DNA of 64,000 nucleotides from Pirellula sp. (lineage in GTDB: Bacteria > Planctomycetota > Planctomycetia > Pirellulales > PNKZ01), in NCBI GenBank assembly GCA_013822735.1, contig PNKZ01000010.1:124001-188000 (forward strand), given 5' to 3'. The translations under genes and the position numbers were made by a program. Positions 62,014 through 64,000 of this stretch are shown piece by piece. Under the pieces are notes generated by a model. That model was given only the letters and a program-made list of their open reading frames with translations, had not been told where the DNA came from and did no database searches. Numbering within the stretch: the first letter of the stretch is position 1; each line of letters opens with the position of its first letter.

Positions 62014-62037
62014 TCCCCTCGCTCGCGCGTCGGGGCT
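62014..62037. repeat. Intergenic copy of the repeat also found inside the pentaheme gene
   Basis: TCCCCTCGCTCGCGCGTCGG..., the complement of the 24-base element at 43080-43103 with one mismatch. It sits between fhcD and birA. Confidence 0.75.
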
Positions 62038-62101
62038 AGTACGGGATCGCCCGGCCCATCCGTTGTTTAGCATTCCGCAGTCTGCAGTCCGCATTTCCTC
62101 C

Positions 62102-62869
62102 ATGCTTCTTGAACCGCATCGTCTTCGCCTACCGGAATTCATCTCGCGCGTCGAGTATGCGCGCACGCTCGACTCGACGAACGATGCGGCCCGACGATTG
62201 GCGACGGAGTTACCGCGAGGCACGGCGATGCTTGTCGTCGCCGAAGAACAGACGGCCGGGCGAGGGCGCGGGACCAACAAGTGGTGGACCGGCTCGGGCA
62301 GTTTGGCTTTTAGCGTACTTTTTGAACCCGGGCGCTACGGTATCGAACCTCGCTACACGGGCATGGTTCCGCTGGCGGCGGCGCTCGGCATCGTCGATGT
62401 CGTCACGCGCCGGCTCGGCAGTCCGGCCGTCGGCATCCATTGGCCGAACGACGTTTTCATCGGGCCGCGCAAGCTGGCCGGCATCCTGGTGGAAGCCTTG
62501 AGCGACGGACGACAGATCGTCGGCATCGGGCTCAACGTCAACAACTCCGTCGCGGCCGCGCCGCCGGAAGTTTCGCAGATCGTCGCCTCGCTTACCGATG
62601 AACTGGGCGAGTTGCTGGATCGCACCGACTTGCTCGCCGAGTTGCTCGAAGCGATCGACGTGTACTTGGCAGCGCTCGGCGACGAGCACGAGCGTGTGGC
62701 GGCCGAAGCTGACGAGGTTTGCCTGCAGAAGGGCCGGGCCCTGACGGTACAAGCCGGCGACGAAAATACGACCGGCCTCTGCGCGGGCATCGCCGAGGAC
62801 GGAGGACTGCTCCTCGAAACGCCCGCGGGCACGCGCACGATCTACTCCGGCATCGTGCTGAAGACATGA
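62102..62869 (+). CDS. birA: Biotin--[acetyl-CoA-carboxylase] ligase
   Basis: A 255-residue cytoplasmic enzyme that attaches biotin to carrier proteins. Motifs are GRGRGTNKWW (about 58-67, biotinyl-AMP loop), HWPNDVFIGPRKLAGILVE and GIGLNVNN. The N-terminal DNA-binding domain of E. coli BirA is absent, so this is a group I ligase without repressor function. The ATG at 62102 was chosen because it gives the normal group I length. Alone on its strand, convergent with the E2 gene. Confidence 0.93.
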   Translation: MLLEPHRLRLPEFISRVEYARTLDSTNDAARRLATELPRGTAMLVVAEEQTAGRGRGTNKWWTGSGSLAFSVLFEPGRYGIEPRYTGMVPLAAALGIVDVVTRRLGSPAVGIHWPNDVFIGPRKLAGILVEALSDGRQIVGIGLNVNNSVAAAPPEVSQIVASLTDELGELLDRTDLLAELLEAIDVYLAALGDEHERVAAEADEVCLQKGRALTVQAGDENTTGLCAGIAEDGGLLLETPAGTRTIYSGIVLKT

Positions 62870-62939
62870 CTTCGGAGCAACCGGCCGACTGATGTCGGGC
62901 CGCTCGCTTTAGAGAGCACACTTCGCTCTGCAGACATTG

Positions 62940-63998
62940 CTACGAGGCCAACAGCAGTCGGCCCGGTACTTGGAGATAGTTTTTCACTTCGTTGAGGAAG
63001 CGAGCCGCGGTGGCGCCGTCGATCAGGCGGTGATCGTACGACAGGCTGAGCGGCATCATTAAACGCACTTCAATCTTGTCGTTGACGACGACAGGCATGT
63101 ACCGCGAGCGTCCGAGCAACAAGATTGCCACTTCGGGCAGGCTGATGATCGGCGTTGAGTACGTGCCGCCGATAGCGCCAAGATTGCTAATGGTGAACGT
63201 CGCGCCCGTGTAGTCGGCTAAGCCGAGTTGGTTGTTCTTGGCACGATCGGCAATTTCGCCGACGGCGGCCGAAATGCCGGGAATCGACATTTGATCGACG
63301 TCGCGAATGACCGGCACCACGAGACCGCGTTCGGTATCGACGGCGCAACCGAGGTTCACGTAATCCTTGTAGATGATCTCTTCCTTCTCGAGATCAAGCG
63401 AAGCATTGAGCGCCGGATGTTGGCGAAGCGACATCGCAACGGCCTTCATTACGAACGGCAGCATCGTGAGCTTGACGTCGCCCGAGGCCGCGCCTGACAT
63501 GCTTCCCTTGCGCATCCGCTCAAGTTCCGTGATGTCGGCGTCATCAAAGTTGGTGAGTTGCGGAATCGTGAGAGAACGGGTCATGCTGCCGACGATCGTC
63601 TTGCGAACACGCGTCATCGGCTGCACACGAACCGGGCCGAACTTGTCTTGGCCGGGCGTTCCCTCGACGGCGCCTCCCTTAGTGGGCTTGCCGCTTGCGG
63701 CGGCTTTTGGCGCGGGTGCGGAGGTGCTCTTGCGCACGGCGGCGACGATGTCGTCGCGAGTGATGCGACCGCCGGGGCCGGAACCCGTCACGCGCCGTAA
63801 ATCAACGCCCAATTCACGGGCCAAGCGACGCGTCGCCGGTCCCGCAGGAGCGGCGAGTTCGGATGACTCTTCAGATTCCGCAACGGGCGGAGCAGCAGGC
63901 TTTGGCGGCGCAGCAGGTTCGGCAGCCTTTGCTACAGGTGCAGGTTGAGGAGCAGGAGCGGCCGGCTTAGGCGCCGCCGCGGCGGGTTTCACGGGCTC
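62940..63998 (-). CDS. Dihydrolipoamide acetyltransferase E2 (5' end outside the window)
   Basis: Open frame of 352 residues up to the window end, so lipoyl domains lie beyond it. Visible order: Pro/Ala/Lys-rich linker (about first 50 residues), peripheral-subunit-binding domain (ATRRLARELGVDLRRVTGSGPGGRITRDDIV) and the catalytic acyltransferase domain with SYDHRLIDGA (His and Asp of the active site) and GTYSTPIISLPEVAILLLG. The linker is typical of pyruvate-dehydrogenase-type E2. The rest of the complex is not in the window. Confidence 0.92.
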   Translation of the reverse strand, partial: EPVKPAAAAPKPAAPAPQPAPVAKAAEPAAPPKPAAPPVAESEESSELAAPAGPATRRLARELGVDLRRVTGSGPGGRITRDDIVAAVRKSTSAPAPKAAASGKPTKGGAVEGTPGQDKFGPVRVQPMTRVRKTIVGSMTRSLTIPQLTNFDDADITELERMRKGSMSGAASGDVKLTMLPFVMKAVAMSLRQHPALNASLDLEKEEIIYKDYVNLGCAVDTERGLVVPVIRDVDQMSIPGISAAVGEIADRAKNNQLGLADYTGATFTISNLGAIGGTYSTPIISLPEVAILLLGRSRYMPVVVNDKIEVRLMMPLSLSYDHRLIDGATAARFLNEVKNYLQVPGRLLLAS

Positions 63999-64000
63999 GG

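Overview
The window reads as chromosome from a member of the Planctomycetota, most likely Pirellulales-like (inference from gene content; genus not determinable). Evidence seen: high-GC coding sequence, fused membrane-bound-dehydrogenase/c-type cytochrome giants, a DUF1598-type protein, secreted Cys-rich and Pro/Thr/Ser-rich proteins, GYF_2 proteins, tetrahydromethanopterin (H4MPT)-linked C1 genes and dense short intergenic repeats. No tRNA, rRNA, CRISPR array, transposase or integrase was seen.

Layout. 1-6 kb: end of a polar amino-acid ABC ATPase, a two-subunit YhdT/SSS symporter, rsgA and a Tat-exported two-domain esterase. 6-17 kb: a repetitive secreted protein, an overlapping three-gene cassette (DUF3592-like membrane protein, arrestin-like protein, P-loop NTPase), a PQQ-type propeller, ygfZ, a LarA-like protein and a large lipoprotein. 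17-32 kb: accessory small ORFs, a divergent phosphoglycerate kinase, an Hpt/response-regulator pair, two Cys-rich secreted proteins, a DUF1598-type protein, a TIM-barrel isomerase, an HTTM pair, lipoproteins and a KAP-like ATPase. 32-47 kb: a cluster of palindromic repeats, a diheme cytochrome, PIG-L deacetylase, a GxxExxY cassette bounded by inverted repeats, cobL, a hydroxyacid dehydrogenase and two giant cytochrome proteins. 47-64 kb: RlmM-like methyltransferase, fliG, cheX, PilZ protein, an oleB/CitG-like/PTPS operon, ppk1, moaC plus prenyl synthase, tandem outer-membrane paralogues, 5-formyl-THF cyclo-ligase next to formylmethanofuran:H4MPT formyltransferase, birA and pyruvate-dehydrogenase-type E2 (cut by the window end).

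Working together: the formyltransferase, cyclo-ligase, PTPS and CitG-like genes suggest an H4MPT/folate C1 network spread over about 10 kb. fliG, cheX, PilZ and the Hpt/receiver pair belong to motility and signalling. The giant cytochromes, diheme protein, esterase, TIM-barrel isomerase and dehydrogenase fit periplasmic carbohydrate oxidation.

The least explained signals are (1) a 511-bp cassette in which a GxxExxY gene sits between inverted copies of a purine-rich repeat, with a gene-less 125-bp relative and a solo arm elsewhere in the window; (2) repeat elements translated in frame inside a pentaheme cytochrome gene; and (3) the translationally coupled DUF3592/arrestin/P-loop cassette.
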